From assembly GCA_958450365.1 (NCBI GenBank), contig CAUEEP010000737.1:3213501-3277500 (forward strand): a DNA stretch of 64,000 nt, in the 5' to 3' direction. The translations under genes were made by a program, and so were the position numbers. This document shows positions 1-11,034 of this stretch, piece after piece. Source of the DNA: Mesorhabditis belari (Eukaryota; Nematoda; Chromadorea; Rhabditida; Rhabditidae). The stretch's first letter is position 1, and every line of letters begins with the position of its first letter. The notes under the pieces are model-generated. The model saw nothing but the letters and a program-made list of their open reading frames with translations. It made no database searches and had not been told where the DNA came from.

Positions 1-519
1 AAATCTCGCTGATTTCAACTAAAATAGTTGATGATTTGAAAAGCGATATAGATAATTTCAATTTAAACTCAAAAAAAATATAAAATATATTCAGGGGAAC
101 ACATTTACTCAGCTTTACAACGTTCAATAAGCTTTTTTGTATAAAACAATGAATAGAATTAGCTCGTTTAACTGAATACTTTTAAAATACCTTCATCATT
201 TTCATAATTTGCCCAACAAAACGCTAAATTTATATAAGAAATCTATAAAAAAAGAATTAAATATTTGTTACCTGATTTTAGTCTGTCAGGAAGAAAGCTG
301 AAGTGATAGCGGGAGTGGTAGTTGAGACGGCTAAAAAGGGATGGGATTGGGATTGGGTAATGTAAATCCCACTGTAATGGGATTGGGTTTTTGAAAATGT
401 TAAAGAAAAAAGTCGAACCTTGTTAGTGAATTATGGAAGAAATCCTAAAAAAACCTTTCACTATCGAGGGTTTGATTTGTACTAGATCAACTCAGAGGGA
501 TCATTTAAAAAAACCGGTT
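1..519. other. gene-free AT-rich stretch
   Basis: No exon-like reading, RNA gene or clear repeat was seen here. The sequence is AT-rich with short homopolymer runs. Confidence 0.5.
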
Positions 520-1140
520 ACTATCGAGGTTAGCTCAATATCGAGGTTAGTTCACTATCGAGGTTAGTTCACTATCGAGGTTAGTTCACTATTGAGGTTA
601 GTCCACTATTGAGGTTAGTCCACTATCGAGGTTAGTTCACTATTGAGGTTAGCTCAATATCGAGATTAGCTCACTAACGAGATTCGACTCTAGTTAATGT
701 TAATGTTAAAACACTTTTACAATAGTAGACCCTTAAAAAAATCGGTTACTATCGTTAGTTCACTATCGAGGCTAGTTCACTGTCGAGGCTAGTTCGCTAA
801 AGAGGCTGGCTCAATATCGAGGCTAGTTCACTGTCGAGGCTAGTTCGCTAAAGAGGCTGGCTCAATATCGAGGCTAGTTCACTGTCGAGGCTAGTTCGCT
901 AAAGAGGCTGGCTCAATATCGAGGCTAGTTCACTGTCGAGGCTAGTTCGCTAAAGAGGCTGGCTCAATATCGAGGCTAGTTCACTGTCGAGGCTAGTTCG
1001 CTAAAGAGGCTGGCTCAATATCGAGGCTAGTTCACTGTCGAGGCTAGTTCGCTAAAGAGGCTGGCTCAATATCGAGGCTAGTTCACTGTCGAGGCTAGTT
1101 CGCTAAAGAGGCTGGCTCAATATCGAGGCTAGTTCACTAG
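520..1140. repeat. minisatellite with a 51-bp higher-order unit
   Basis: The left part (about 520-670) is a loose array of about 17-bp units of the form ACTATCGAGGTTAGTTC. From about 770 it becomes a regular 51-bp unit built from three diverged 17-mers (GAGGCTAGTTCACTGTC, GAGGCTAGTTCGCTAAA, GAGGCTGGCTCAATATC) and repeated about seven times almost without change. The homogeneous part must be the younger expansion. No coding function is inferred. Confidence 0.9.
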
Positions 1141-2384
1141 CGAGATTCGACTCTAGTCGAATGCCTGAAATAAGAAAGCTTCAAAACTTTTCTCACCGTT
1201 CTCTAATCGAGACATGATTCGACTCTCGAAGTGATCCATGTTTTATTCTCTTCAACGAGAAACCCTTTTCACACGATTTAATGTCTTCCAAAGCCTAGAA
1301 AAAGAAATCATTTTAGAATTGACTTATTTTCTAATCATTTTATGTCCTTTGTTCTCACAGATGCTTGCTTTTCTTTCCTTTCAAAGTTTACTTTGGATGC
1401 AAATTCTTGTTGAAATCTAGTGCATAGCTTAATGATGTAAACATTTCCATTCTTACCCTCGCTTTCTCATCCTCAACTCGTTCTGTTTCGGCTTGTGCTG
1501 GTGTTTGATGATGTCCATTTGTGCCATTGATTTCAGGGGGCATCCCTGAGAGATTCTGTTTGAGAATTGAGGACTGAGGATTGAGGATTGAGGATTGAGG
1601 ATTGAGATTTGAAATCTTTCGTTTAAATGCTTCATAATAAGATTTTTTTAAATAATTTAAACAGAATACAAGCTTAAAAAAAGATAAATTAAATGATTAT
1701 TGTAATTTTTGAAATCAATTATTAGAATCAATTCTTTTATGCTAAAGCAAATCGACTTATTAATTGAATTGAATACTTTTAGACAAAACAAAGTTAACTT
1801 TAAATGTAAATTCGAACACGAGAGTCAAGTAAACAAACAAAAAAAAAAGATCGGAACAAATAAAGAGCTGAAAAGGAAAAGCTTTTGGAGTTGATTGAAA
1901 GAAAAAAAAGAAAAAGAAAAAGAAAAACAAATAGAATGATTCCTTGGTGTATGTCAATAGGGAAAAGGAGAGTAAAACGCGAAAAACGAGAGAAAAAGTA
2001 ATTGGATCAGTGTTCTGGAAAAAAAGTTGGCGTTCAATCATTTGAAATTATCAAATATGTGTAGCTTTGAACAATGAAAATTGAAAAAAGCTTTGTTTTT
2101 TAAATTTGTCAATCGAAAAGTGAAACAAATCTTAGAAATTCACAGAAATTACGATTTATTTTGAAAATTTGAATTCTTTGAATTTAGCGAAAAATCACTA
2201 GCTTTGTCAGAAATTCGGAAAAATCAGAAAAATCACGAGCGCCGACTTATACATATACTAAATACAAAAACAAAAATTGTGATTATAACTATATACTATA
2301 AAAGTTTTTTTTACATAAAAAGGCCACTTGCTTGAATGTGCTTATTTACGACGTGCAGCACGAATCTCATCAATCTGGGCTTGC
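1141..2384. other. gene-free stretch with a small tandem repeat
   Basis: Mostly AT-rich sequence. An 8-bp-type repeat (TTGAGGAT) lies at about 1560-1612, and there are purine-rich runs at about 1890-1930. The short open frames here show no domain or splice context. Confidence 0.5.
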
Positions 2385-2862
2385 ACTTCAGGAGGAAGAG
2401 TTCAGGAGGAAGAGTTCAGGAGAAAGGGTTCAGGAGAAAGTGTTCAGGAGGAAGAGTTCAGGAGAAAGTGTTCAGAAGAAAGGGTTCAGGAGGAAGAGTT
2501 CAGGAGAAAGTGTTCAGAAGAAAGGGTTCAGGAGGAAGAGTTCAGGAGAAAGTGTTCAGAAGAAAGGGTTCAGGAGGAAGAGTTCAGGAGGAAGAGTTCA
2601 GGAGAAAGGGTTCAGGAGGAGGTTCAGGAGAAAGTGTTCGAAGAAAGGGTCAGGAGGAGGTCAGGAGAAGTGTTCAGAAGAGGGTTCAGGAGGAAGGTTC
2701 AGGAGGTGTCGGGGGTTCAGGAGGAAGAGTTCAGGAGGAAGAGTTCAGGAGAAAGGGTTCAGGAGGAAGAGTTCAGGAGAAAGTGTTCAGAAGAAAGGGT
2801 TCAGGAGAATGTGTTCAAGAGGAAGAGTTCAGAAGAAAGGGTTCAGGAGAAAGTGTTCTATT
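2385..2862. repeat. 12-bp purine-rich minisatellite
   Basis: About 480 bp of TTCAGGAGGAAG / TTCAGGAGAAAG units. Because the period is a multiple of three and the purine-rich units lack stop codons, long frames stay open in all three forward readings as RRKSSG-like or EEEFRRK-like polymers. That is a property of the repeat, not evidence of a protein. Confidence 0.9.
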
Positions 2863-3416
2863 AAAAAAATAAATAAAAAAATAAATACAAATAAAATACA
2901 ATTTTTCTGTTAATCTTTGTTTTTAGCCTATGAAAGTCTGAAGAATATTGGAAAATTCGTGTTTTGATGAACTAAAAACTAATAGCATTGTTGAATTCAA
3001 TTCAATTAAACAAAAAAAAACTTATTTTAAAGTCGAAAAAAGGTTAAAAAAAGGTTAACAAAGGTTTAAAAACCAAAAGCCAAGCTGATATTTGAAAAGT
3101 TGAAAGTTGAAAGAGTTCCGAATCTTTTGTAAGATAAGATTAATGCTTTAATAAAAGAAAGAATAAATAATAAAGACAAAAAAATTTATAGTAGAATCGC
3201 ATTCATAAAATAAACTGAAAAACGTGCTGACAGATTGTCATTTAGCAAAAACGGGATAGATATTCGGAAAGAGCATAAAATTCTACGTCGAATGGTATAG
3301 ATCGCATAGTATTTGGCTGGCTCAGTCGTTGTAAATCATGGGAGAAAATGTTGAATGGTATAGATAGCATTTAGTCAACTCAGTCCGTACTCAAATTTCT
3401 TTCAAGAAGGAGATGA
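2863..3416. other. AT-rich stretch, no gene seen
   Basis: No supported feature was found. Poly-A-rich words and short direct repeats only. Confidence 0.4.
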
Positions 3417-3472
3417 AAGAATAAAGAATAAAGAATAAAGAATAAAGAATAAAGAATAAAGAATAAAGAATT
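3417..3472. repeat. GAATAAA 7-bp microsatellite
   Basis: About eight tandem GAATAAA units directly abut the tRNA-like segment that follows. Confidence 0.9.
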
Positions 3473-3660
3473 TTATCTTAATCGGAAGGTCGAGGGTTCG
3501 AACCCCACATGCGACATGGTCACCCCCTTCGGATTTCCTTTCCCTTCGGGTTGAGAGGTTTTCTGGAGGGCAGTCTGGTGGTTGTGGCCCCAGTTCTTTA
3601 AAGTGACAAGCCACTCCTTCATCGTCACCTTCCCTTCACCACCAAAAAAGCTATTTAGTT
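3473..3660 (+). mobile_element. possible tRNA-derived SINE fragment
   Basis: A perfect pol III B-box-like GGTTCGAACCC sits at about 3494-3504, inside GGTCGAGGGTTCGAACCCC. No full cloverleaf can be drawn, and a GC-richer tail of about 150 bp follows. This is the composition expected of a tRNA-headed SINE. No second full copy is in the window, so the call is tentative. Confidence 0.35.
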
Positions 3661-4436
3661 CCCCATTGAGCTTAGGGTTAGGGAGCCGTCTGTCATGACG
3701 TGGGTTAAGTTAAGATATAGCCTAGTATTGTGTGTGTCGTTGTATTGTGATTGATATATTTCGTGTATGCGATAAATTCACCACTGGTAGCCCCAGTCGG
3801 TATTTTTTTTTAAAAAAAAGAATAAAGACAAAAAAAACTTATACTAGAATATTTCATTCATAAAATAAACTGAAAAACGTGCAATAAAACAAACAAAACG
3901 AAAAGAAAACTTTGTAAATATGGAAGCGCTGTGGAATTTTTCGTCTTTTTTTGCCGTGTTGGTGATGCTGGGATGGGGAAAAGAAAAGAAAAAGGATGAG
4001 GAAAATGAAAAAAGATTCTCTCAATCTTTTTCTAATATTCCTTTCTCTATTTTTCTCTAATCTATTTCTCTAATCTTACTCTATAATCTTTTTGAATCCT
4101 TTTCTCTCTTCACTATTCCCAATATTTCGTTGTCTTTTACCTCTTTTAATCATTTTTTTTCCTAAATTTTTAAGCCTTTTAGTTTAGTTTTTCGGGGAAA
4201 TCATGGGTTTTTCTTTTGAGTACAATGATCTGCTGTCACTGAGGGAAAAGAAATGCACTTGAAATGCAGAAATGCAACAATGATTTGAAGATATTCAGTG
4301 AACAAATGACAAACAAATGTAACCAATCAATGTAACCAAGCTAATTTAGGCTTATGTTTCCTCTAAAAGCTCTTACAATTTCTTTTTAATCGATTTATTA
4401 AATTGTGAAAGCTTTTACCCCCGTCATTTTCGTTAT
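3661..4436. other. AT-rich stretch, no gene seen
   Basis: Contains pyrimidine-rich TCTCTAATC-type words at about 4020-4110. No exon or RNA gene could be supported. Confidence 0.4.
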
Positions 4437-5040
4437 CTTGGCTAAATTTAAAGCCACAACTTCCACAATTGATTTAACTGCTCTGTGATTCTTTCTTTAG
4501 GTATCTATTGATTTTTTGGGTGTGTTTTGAGTGGTGTCCCGGATAATTATTGTGATTTTGTTTTGTCCCTATTCAACTGAATAATATATTCTCTGGTTCA
4601 TTTAGCAATTGAGTTTGCTTCTAGCTTTTGGTCCGGTCTGATCATGAGAATTTCGGTTTAAATCAGCATTTCCTGGGGTCCATAGCCTACAAATGTAATA
4701 TTAAAGTATAGAATTTATAAAGTAGAGTATAAAACTTGATAAAGAGAAGGTGTACGAAAAAATGTTTAGCAAGGAATTCGCTCGATCGGCTTTTCCCCAA
4801 GGAACATTTTACCCCCTCATGTTCGTGATATTCCCACCTTGGCTAGATGGCTAGATGGCTAGATGGCTAGATGGCTAGATGGCTAGATGGCTAGATTTAA
4901 AGCCGCAACTTCGGCAATTGCTTTGACTACTCTGTGATTCTTTCTTTAGGTATCTTTTTATCTTTTTGGGTTTGTTTTGAGTGATGTCCTGGGTGATTAT
5001 TGTAATCTGGTTTTGTCGCTATTCAACTGAATAAAGCATA
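4437..5040. repeat. duplicated aminoacylase-B intron/exon segment
   Basis: Positions 4437-4795 match, in inverted orientation, the intron before exon 14 of aminoacylase copy B (about 46855-47220). The match even includes the first bases of that exon (CAAGGAATTCGCTCGATCGG at about 4773-4792). A second, partial copy of the same repeat follows at about 4800-5040, interrupted by an 8-bp microsatellite (TGGCTAGA, about 4843-4895). The exon piece has no flanking coding context, so it is a dead fragment. Confidence 0.8.
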
Positions 5041-5737
5041 TCTATATAAGTAGATCAATTCTTCACTCTAAAAGATCTAATTTGTAATTTATAATTTGTG
5101 GCTACAGCTTAAAAGCATAGAAAAGCTGTTTATGCAAAAAAATGTCTAAAGTGAAGTATTGTTTGATAGCTACTAAAGAAATGCTCCAGCATTTTTTGCT
5201 AGTATTTTCACTACATTGTAGAAATATTTTCCTCTTAAACATTTGAAAACAATCAAATCTACATCTCCAATAGCAAAGTATAAAGAAATGTAACGTTAGG
5301 TTACTTTTAAGATCGATTAGAATTGATAGAACAAATTCTAAGCCAGACCTGCCTCTGGAAAATCAAAACAAAAGCTTTTTCATGTAAATTCTGTGCTATT
5401 TGGCTAAACTAAGCTTTAGAAATTGTCTCAGAACGTCTTCTGGCTTTAGAAAATGGAAATAAAAAAGAAAATAAAAAAGAAAATAAAGAAGAAAATAATA
5501 GAATAATGCAAAAATTCTAGCATAAAGCTTATCTCAAAGTGAATATTCTTTTCAAACACAATTGGGTAGATTGTTTTGTAAAAGAAACTCTTTGTTTTTG
5601 AATTCAAATCATTTCTAGAAGCATAAAAGACAAAAAGCAAAAAGCAAAAAGATGAACGGATGTTTCCATGGGAGACAATAAAAGAAAACAGAAAAACGCA
5701 AAATTCTTTGAGTCTAAAAGAATCTTTTCACCGTTCT
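5041..5737. other. AT-rich stretch, no gene seen
   Basis: No supported feature. At about 5630-5720 it holds a sequence that recurs at about 6170-6250. Confidence 0.4.
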
Positions 5738-6048
5738 ATAATAATAATACTTTATTCAAACGATAAAGTGAAAGAAATCATAGAGAAATGCACAGTGATA
5801 CTTAATCATACAATACATACTGAAATCAATAAGCCAATTACTTACGGCAAAGAGCCACTAGATCTAAAGCATCGATACGTTTCTTGAATATGAAAAGCGA
5901 CTGAATTTCTCGTATGTCGTTTGGGAGCAAGTTCCATAATCTAGCGGCTCTAACGGGAAATGAATTTGATAAAGAGGCATTGGAAGCAAAGGGAATTTGC
6001 AAAAGGAATGAGCCACTTCTGGGCCCTGACCGCGGTTTAAATTTGAAA
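5738..6048 (-). mobile_element. 5'-truncated non-LTR retrotransposon (LINE) 3' end
   Basis: The minus strand encodes a reverse-transcriptase C-terminal tail. It has the pattern PVRAARLWNLLPNDIREI followed by FKKRIDAL and a stop; the form xRxxxLWNxLPxxI...FKxRLD is typical of the end of LINE ORF2 proteins. The 3' UTR ends in a short TTATTATTAT-type tail. The same sequence occurs in the opposite orientation at 9186-9500. Only the last ~70 codons remain, as usual for 5'-truncated insertions. Confidence 0.75.
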
Positions 6049-6537
6049 AAGTCTATAAACAAAGGGCACATTCTATGCACAATTTTTGACCTAGATTGTT
6101 TTGTAAAAAAAAAGGCTTGGTTTTTGAATTTCTAGAAGTTGAATTTTAGAAATTCAAATCATTTCTAGAAGCACAAAAGATGAACGGATGTTTCCATGGG
6201 AAACAATAAAAGAAAACAGAAAAACGCAAAATTCTTTGAGTCCAAAAGAATCTTTTCACCCTTCTATGCACAATTTTTGACCTAGATTGTTTTGTTTTTT
6301 GGCCTAATGCAAAAAATTCTAGCATAAAGATTATCTCAAAGTGAACATTCTTTTCAAACACAATTGGGTAGATTGTTTTGTAAAAAAAAAAGTCTTGGTT
6401 TTTGAATTCAAATCATTTCTAGAAGCACAAAAGATGAACGGATATTTCCATGGGAGAAAAAGAATAAAAGAAAAAGACAATAAAAGAAAAAGACAATTAA
6501 AAGAAAAAGAAAAATAAAAGATAAATACCGTTTTCTA
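6049..6537. repeat. diverged local direct repeats
   Basis: Segments around 6100-6440 repeat pieces of 5570-5720 (GATGAACGGATGTTTCCATG and neighbours). The local sequence has duplicated two or three times. No gene is seen. Confidence 0.5.
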
Positions 6538-7010
6538 TCTAATAGTAGTGCACTCTCTAATAGTATTGCGGTTCGAGAGGCGGTTGAAAAAATAGTAGTG
6601 CACCCTCGAAAATTTGAATTTCTGGTGCTTCTTTTTCATCTGAACCTTTTTTTACTTTATGTTTATGTGACATTCTAAAGCTATTCAAGCAAGCAAAAGT
6701 GAGGCTTTTTTATTCATTTATTAACTATTCTTCACATGAAAAAGTTAGCAAAAAATCTAAAAAATCTAAAATTGTTGTGCAAAGTGGAAAAAAATCTTTT
6801 TGTTGTTTGTCAAGACACAAATTGTCAACTCGCCGGCCCACAACTGTACGTCAAAAGGAGCCAAAGGAGTAAGTGAAAGAATTGAAAGAATTTTTGGAAT
6901 AAAGTTTATATCTGTCTTACTTTGGTAAATGATAAAACTCTTTAATAGTATTGCGGTCCAGGAGGGGGTTCAAAAAATAGTAGTGCGCACTACTATTAGA
7001 GAGAATACGG
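6538..7010. mobile_element. MITE, TACCGT / TAGTAGTGCAC family
   Basis: The left end TACCGTTTTCTATCTAATAG is mirrored by CTATTAGAGAGAATACGGTA at the right. TA dinucleotides (6536-6537 and 7011-7012) flank the element, consistent with Tc1/mariner-type TA target duplication. Related elements are at 19422-19640, 35794-36704 and 62950-63610. No transposase is present. Confidence 0.75.
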
Positions 7011-7012
7011 TA

Positions 7013-7431
7013 TTCGAATAAAAGAAAAAGACAACCGCAAAAGAATCCAAAAGAATCCAAAAGAATCCAAAAGAATCTTTTCGCCGTTCTATGCACAATT
7101 TTTGAGCTAAAATGGGAAAAATAATCTAGATTCTAAAAAAAAGGAAAGGAAATGATAAGAACGAGAGAGAAATCCGTACAATTTTTTTCTCCATAAATCC
7201 GTCTCAATGTCAAATCCTATTATACTTTTTTTTAAAGTTTTATTCTTTTAGGTTACCACTTCCGAAAGTAAAGCTATCAATTTCTTCAAAATATTCTTCG
7301 CTGTAAGAACTTTATCTTAATGATTTCATTTGAAGTTCACTAGCACTTCAATCGATCTTCAATCGATCTTCAATCGATCAATTCCCCGATCAGATCAGAT
7401 CAGTTACCTTCAAGATATCCTATGTTTTGAA
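7013..7431. other. AT-rich stretch, no gene seen
   Basis: Short direct repeats (AATCCAAAAG; TCAATCGATC). No exon or RNA gene supported. Confidence 0.4.
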
Positions 7432-8279
7432 TAGAGTGTGTTCCTTGCAGACAACGCGTTTTCTAAAAAGCGCGCGCCAAGGATAAGCTACCGTAACCCT
7501 ATGCTTTGCATCAGCAAATTTTTCAAAATGCAAATGTACATTAAAATCTTGCGCTCTTTTTTTCTTCTATTACTCTTTCCTTGACTCTACTACTCTTTCC
7601 TTAACTCTATTACTCTTTCCTTGACTCTACTACTCTTTCCTTAACTCTATTACTCTTTCCTTAACTCTATTACTCTTTCCTTGACTCTACTACTCTTTCC
7701 TTAACTCTATTACTCTTTCCTTAACTCTATTACTCTTTCCTTGATTATATCTTTCCTTAACTCTATTACTCTTTCCTTAACTCTATTACTCTTTCCTTAA
7801 CTCTATTACTCTTTCCTTGACTCTACTACTCTTTCCTTAACTCTATACCTTTCCTTAACTCACTCTTTCCTTAACTCTATTACTCTTTCCTTAACTCTAT
7901 TACTCTTTCGCTAAAACTTAAAGATTTTTAAATGCTATTTAAAATTAAAGAAAACATTTAAAACGGGAAAAGTTAAGAAACACTATTAAAAAACTATATT
8001 ATTTATGAATTTACCAGGCCTATTGTCTACATTTGCACTAGAACCATTCCAAAAAAAAATTCCACGCCCTAAAAAACCTAAATCCTTAAATAAAACTATC
8101 CATTACTATATTTTAAGAAAAGTTTGCAAATTTTTTTCGCGCGACCTTTATAGCTTTGCTTAAAAAGCGCACCTTTTAGAAAACGCGTTGTCGGAAGTTT
8201 GTCGGATCAATTGTCTGACAAAAAAGTTGTCAATGAAAATTTGTCTGACAAATTGTCTGTCAACAAGGAGCACACTCTA
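7432..8279. mobile_element. hAT-type MITE with internal 20-bp array
   Basis: The left terminus TAGAGTGTGTTCCTTG pairs with CAAGGAGCACACTCTA at the right. A perfect 8-bp direct repeat GTTTTGAA flanks the element at 7424-7431 and 8280-8287. An 8-bp duplication with TAGAG-type ends is the hallmark of hAT transposition. A second inverted block (GTTTTCTAAAAAGCGCGCGC against AAAAGCGCACCTTTTAGAAAAC) lies inside each end. The centre is a 20-bp minisatellite (TTAACTCTATTACTCTTTCC, about 7565-7915). No transposase is present, so it would be non-autonomous. Confidence 0.85.
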
Positions 8280-8287
8280 GTTTTGAA

Positions 8288-9185
8288 CGGCGCTGTTTTG
8301 ACTACCCCCCCCCCCATTTTCCATATCGTTTTCGCACTTTATTTCTTTCTAAATAAAGTATTTATATATTATGATTATCTGATTTTCTTCTATTTTCCCC
8401 CATAAAGCATATATTCTTTTGATTGAGATTTAAAAAGTAGAAGTAAGTTTGTTAAAAAGTAGAAGTAAGTAAGTTTTACTTTTAAAAGTAAAAAGTTAAC
8501 CTATCCTCAAGATAGATTAACAATAAGTTTCCGAGTTTCTCTAAGACCAATTAAACAATAATTTTCCCGAGTTTAGATCAATTAAAAGTATATTTTTTCA
8601 ACACGAATAATCAATTACAACAAAATGAAGGCAATTTTTAATTTTACAATAAAAGCTTTTACTTTTAGCATTTGGGATATAGCTAAATTCTCAGAGAAAT
8701 TCATTCAATCAATTTTTTTGTAAAGGTTTTTACGAAAAACCCGTTTATCCCTCTTCAATTTGCTTGTAAGTGAACCAAAATTGACTTTAAAAAGATGAAA
8801 ATAGAACAAGAAACACTTTTTAATAATCAATTACAAAAAAACGAAGGAAATTTTTACCCTTTTTTACCCCTATTACCCAAATGTTGTTAAGAAAAAAACC
8901 CCAATAATGATGGGAAAAAGAACCAATTTTTCTGACCGCCAGGATCGAACCTTTGACAAGACAATTTTAGTTCAAAGTCCCGCAGTCAACCGGTTAGGAG
9001 ACAAGACTCCTATCCGGTTGTCGGTTACGACCGCTTGAAATCAATTAAACCCAATTTCCATTGTAGACTTAATAAAATAAATAGCTTTAATCGATTCGCC
9101 GACCGTGAAAACCAAAGAAAACCAAAGAAAACCCAATCTTCGTGTCAATAGAAAAAAGATAGAAGATAAAAATTGAAAAAAAAAA
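8288..9185. other. AT-rich stretch with a tRNA-like relic
   Basis: A poly-C run is at about 8305. A degenerate tRNA-like or SINE-like segment (GATCGAACCTTTGAC ... CAACCGGTTAGGAGAC) lies at about 8936-9000. No gene is seen. Confidence 0.4.
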
Positions 9186-9500
9186 CTTTTTCAAATTTAA
9201 ACCGCGGTCAGGGCCCAGAAGTGGCTCATTCCTTTTGCAAATTCCCTTTGCTTCCAATGCCTCTTTATCAAATTCATTTCCCGTTAGAGCCGCTAGATTA
9301 TGGAACTTGCTCCCAAACGACATACGAGAAATTCAGTCGCTTTTCATATTCAAGAAACGGATCGATGCTTTAGATCTAGTGGCTCTTTGCCGTAAGTAAT
9401 TGGCTTATTGATTTCAGTATGTATTGTATGATTAAGTATCACTGTGCATTTCTCTATGATTTCTTTCACTTTATCGTTTGAATAAAGTATTATTATTATA
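9186..9500 (+). mobile_element. 5'-truncated LINE 3' end, second copy
   Basis: Plus-strand copy of the LINE tail at 5738-6048, with the same PVR...LWNLLPND coding tail and FKKR motif. It is followed by a 3' UTR and a TATTATTATTATA tail. The coding part has one more change in the second half (AFDLV to SFS-type reading), so this copy is also decaying. It probably inserted independently of the first, because the flanks differ. Confidence 0.7.
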
Positions 9501-10794
9501 AGATAGAGGATATTTTTGTATAGTTAAATTCTTTTCTCAGAGAAATTCATTCAATCAATTTCTTTGTCATTCATTTGCAATTCATTCAACAAATATGCAA
9601 CATTTGTTTATCTATCTAACTATCTATATGCAAATTTTAAAAACAAATGTTAATTGGGTAATATGCATGCAAAAGATTGAAGTACCAAATCGATTTTTAA
9701 ATGTCTATGGATTTTCTTTTGTGAGTATGAAGTCGGGTAGTGAAAAAGGACGACTCGATGATGCGATTTAGAGACTTTACGCTAAAGAAATCTATCTTCA
9801 TGTCAATAAAAAAAAGATAGATGATAAGATAGAGGATATTTTTGTATAGTTAAATTCTCAGAGAAATTCATTCAATCAATTTCTTTGTCATTCATTTGCA
9901 ATTCATTTGCAATTCATTCAACCAATTTCTTTCTTTACGAAAAACCCGTTTAAAAGTATTAAAAGTATTCTTTGTTGTAAGAACTTTATTTTAATGATTT
10001 CATTTGAAGTTCAATAGAGCTTGAGCACTTGAATGAATTTGCCCTCTTCAATTTGCTTGTAAGTGAACCAAAATTGACTTAAAAAAGATGAAAATTGAAC
10101 AAGAAACGCTTTTTATTTGGAGAAAACTATAAGCTACTTATGGGAAATTTATTATTTTTCAATGAAAATCTGAAAAGGAATGAAAAGACTTTCAGGGAAA
10201 TATTTTTCTGGGAAATATTACAATCCCGAAACAATCTATATCCCAAAAATCTCCGGAAACTGGTCAAGAACAGCTCTGTCTTGAAATAAATCAATTGAAC
10301 AAGTGAACAAGATCAAAATTTAGCTCAAAATGATTATTATAATATTATAAAAGTTTTGTATTAATTGTATTAATTGTATTATTTGAAATAGCCAAGTCTT
10401 TTACGTTAAAAAGTCTTTTACGATTCCCGCAACTATCGCAAAACAAAAAAAATTGGATCAAAAACGGCAAAAAGGCCCTTCCCTTTTTGCCGTTTTTGAT
10501 TGGGAGGCAAAAAAAGGGGAAGATCGGGGAATTGATTGATTATTTCCGTACAAACATTGAGCATTTCCAATCAACAAAAAGCAAATATTGTTTTTGATTG
10601 CTTTTTATTGTATTTTTTTGTATCATTGTTGACTTTTAGGAAGTAAAATTGAAATTCCCATTGCTGTCCCATTGCTAAACGCCTTTTTTTCGCTGAAACT
10701 CCGAAAGTTCTTTGAGAAATTTTCAATAAGGTTGGAAAAATGGCGAGAGGTTAAAGCTGTTGATCTATCATCAATATATCATCTAAACATCAAT
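9501..10794. other. AT-rich stretch with a mariner-MITE relic
   Basis: About 9650-9835 is a diverged inverted copy of the interior of the mariner MITE at 14102-14617; it shares the AGTATGAAGTCGGGTAGT word and the CATCGAG/GCGATTTAGA region. A local repeat of 9530-9590 recurs at 9845-9920. No gene is seen. Confidence 0.5.
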
Positions 10795-10962
10795 GAATTT
10801 CCTTCTTTCCTTCTTTCCTTCTTTTCTTCTTTCCTTCTTTCCTTCTTTCCTTCTTTCCTTCTTTCCTTCTTTCTTTCTTTCCATCTTTCTTTCCTTCTTT
10901 CTTTCTTTCTTTCTTTCCTTCTTTCCTTCTTTACTTCTTTCTTTCTTTCCTTCTTTTCTTCT
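10795..10962. repeat. CTTTC-type pyrimidine microsatellite
   Basis: Near-pure CTTCTTTC/CTTTC repeat. It lies about 75 bp upstream of the aminoacylase A start codon, so it could sit in or next to its promoter. No function is visible. Confidence 0.9.
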
Positions 10963-11034
10963 TCTATTTTCCATATTCTATTATATCTTTTTGGATTTTA
11001 AATTGTATACTAGAGTTAGATTTTCGGATTTAAA

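Noticed and set aside
520..1140. Regularly spaced repeats resembling a CRISPR array
   Set aside because: Units are contiguous without unique spacers, and the host is an animal. It is an ordinary minisatellite.
2328..2913. Three overlapping long open frames giving arginine/serine or glutamate-rich proteins
   Set aside because: All three frames are open because a 12-bp repeat lacking stop codons fills the region. There is no start context, domain or splice evidence.
5838..6135. Open frames on both strands that could be small genes
   Set aside because: The minus reading is the reverse-transcriptase tail of a LINE, and the plus reading is its complement.
10672..11001. Serine/phenylalanine-rich protein upstream of aminoacylase A
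   Set aside because: Translation of a CTTTC microsatellite.
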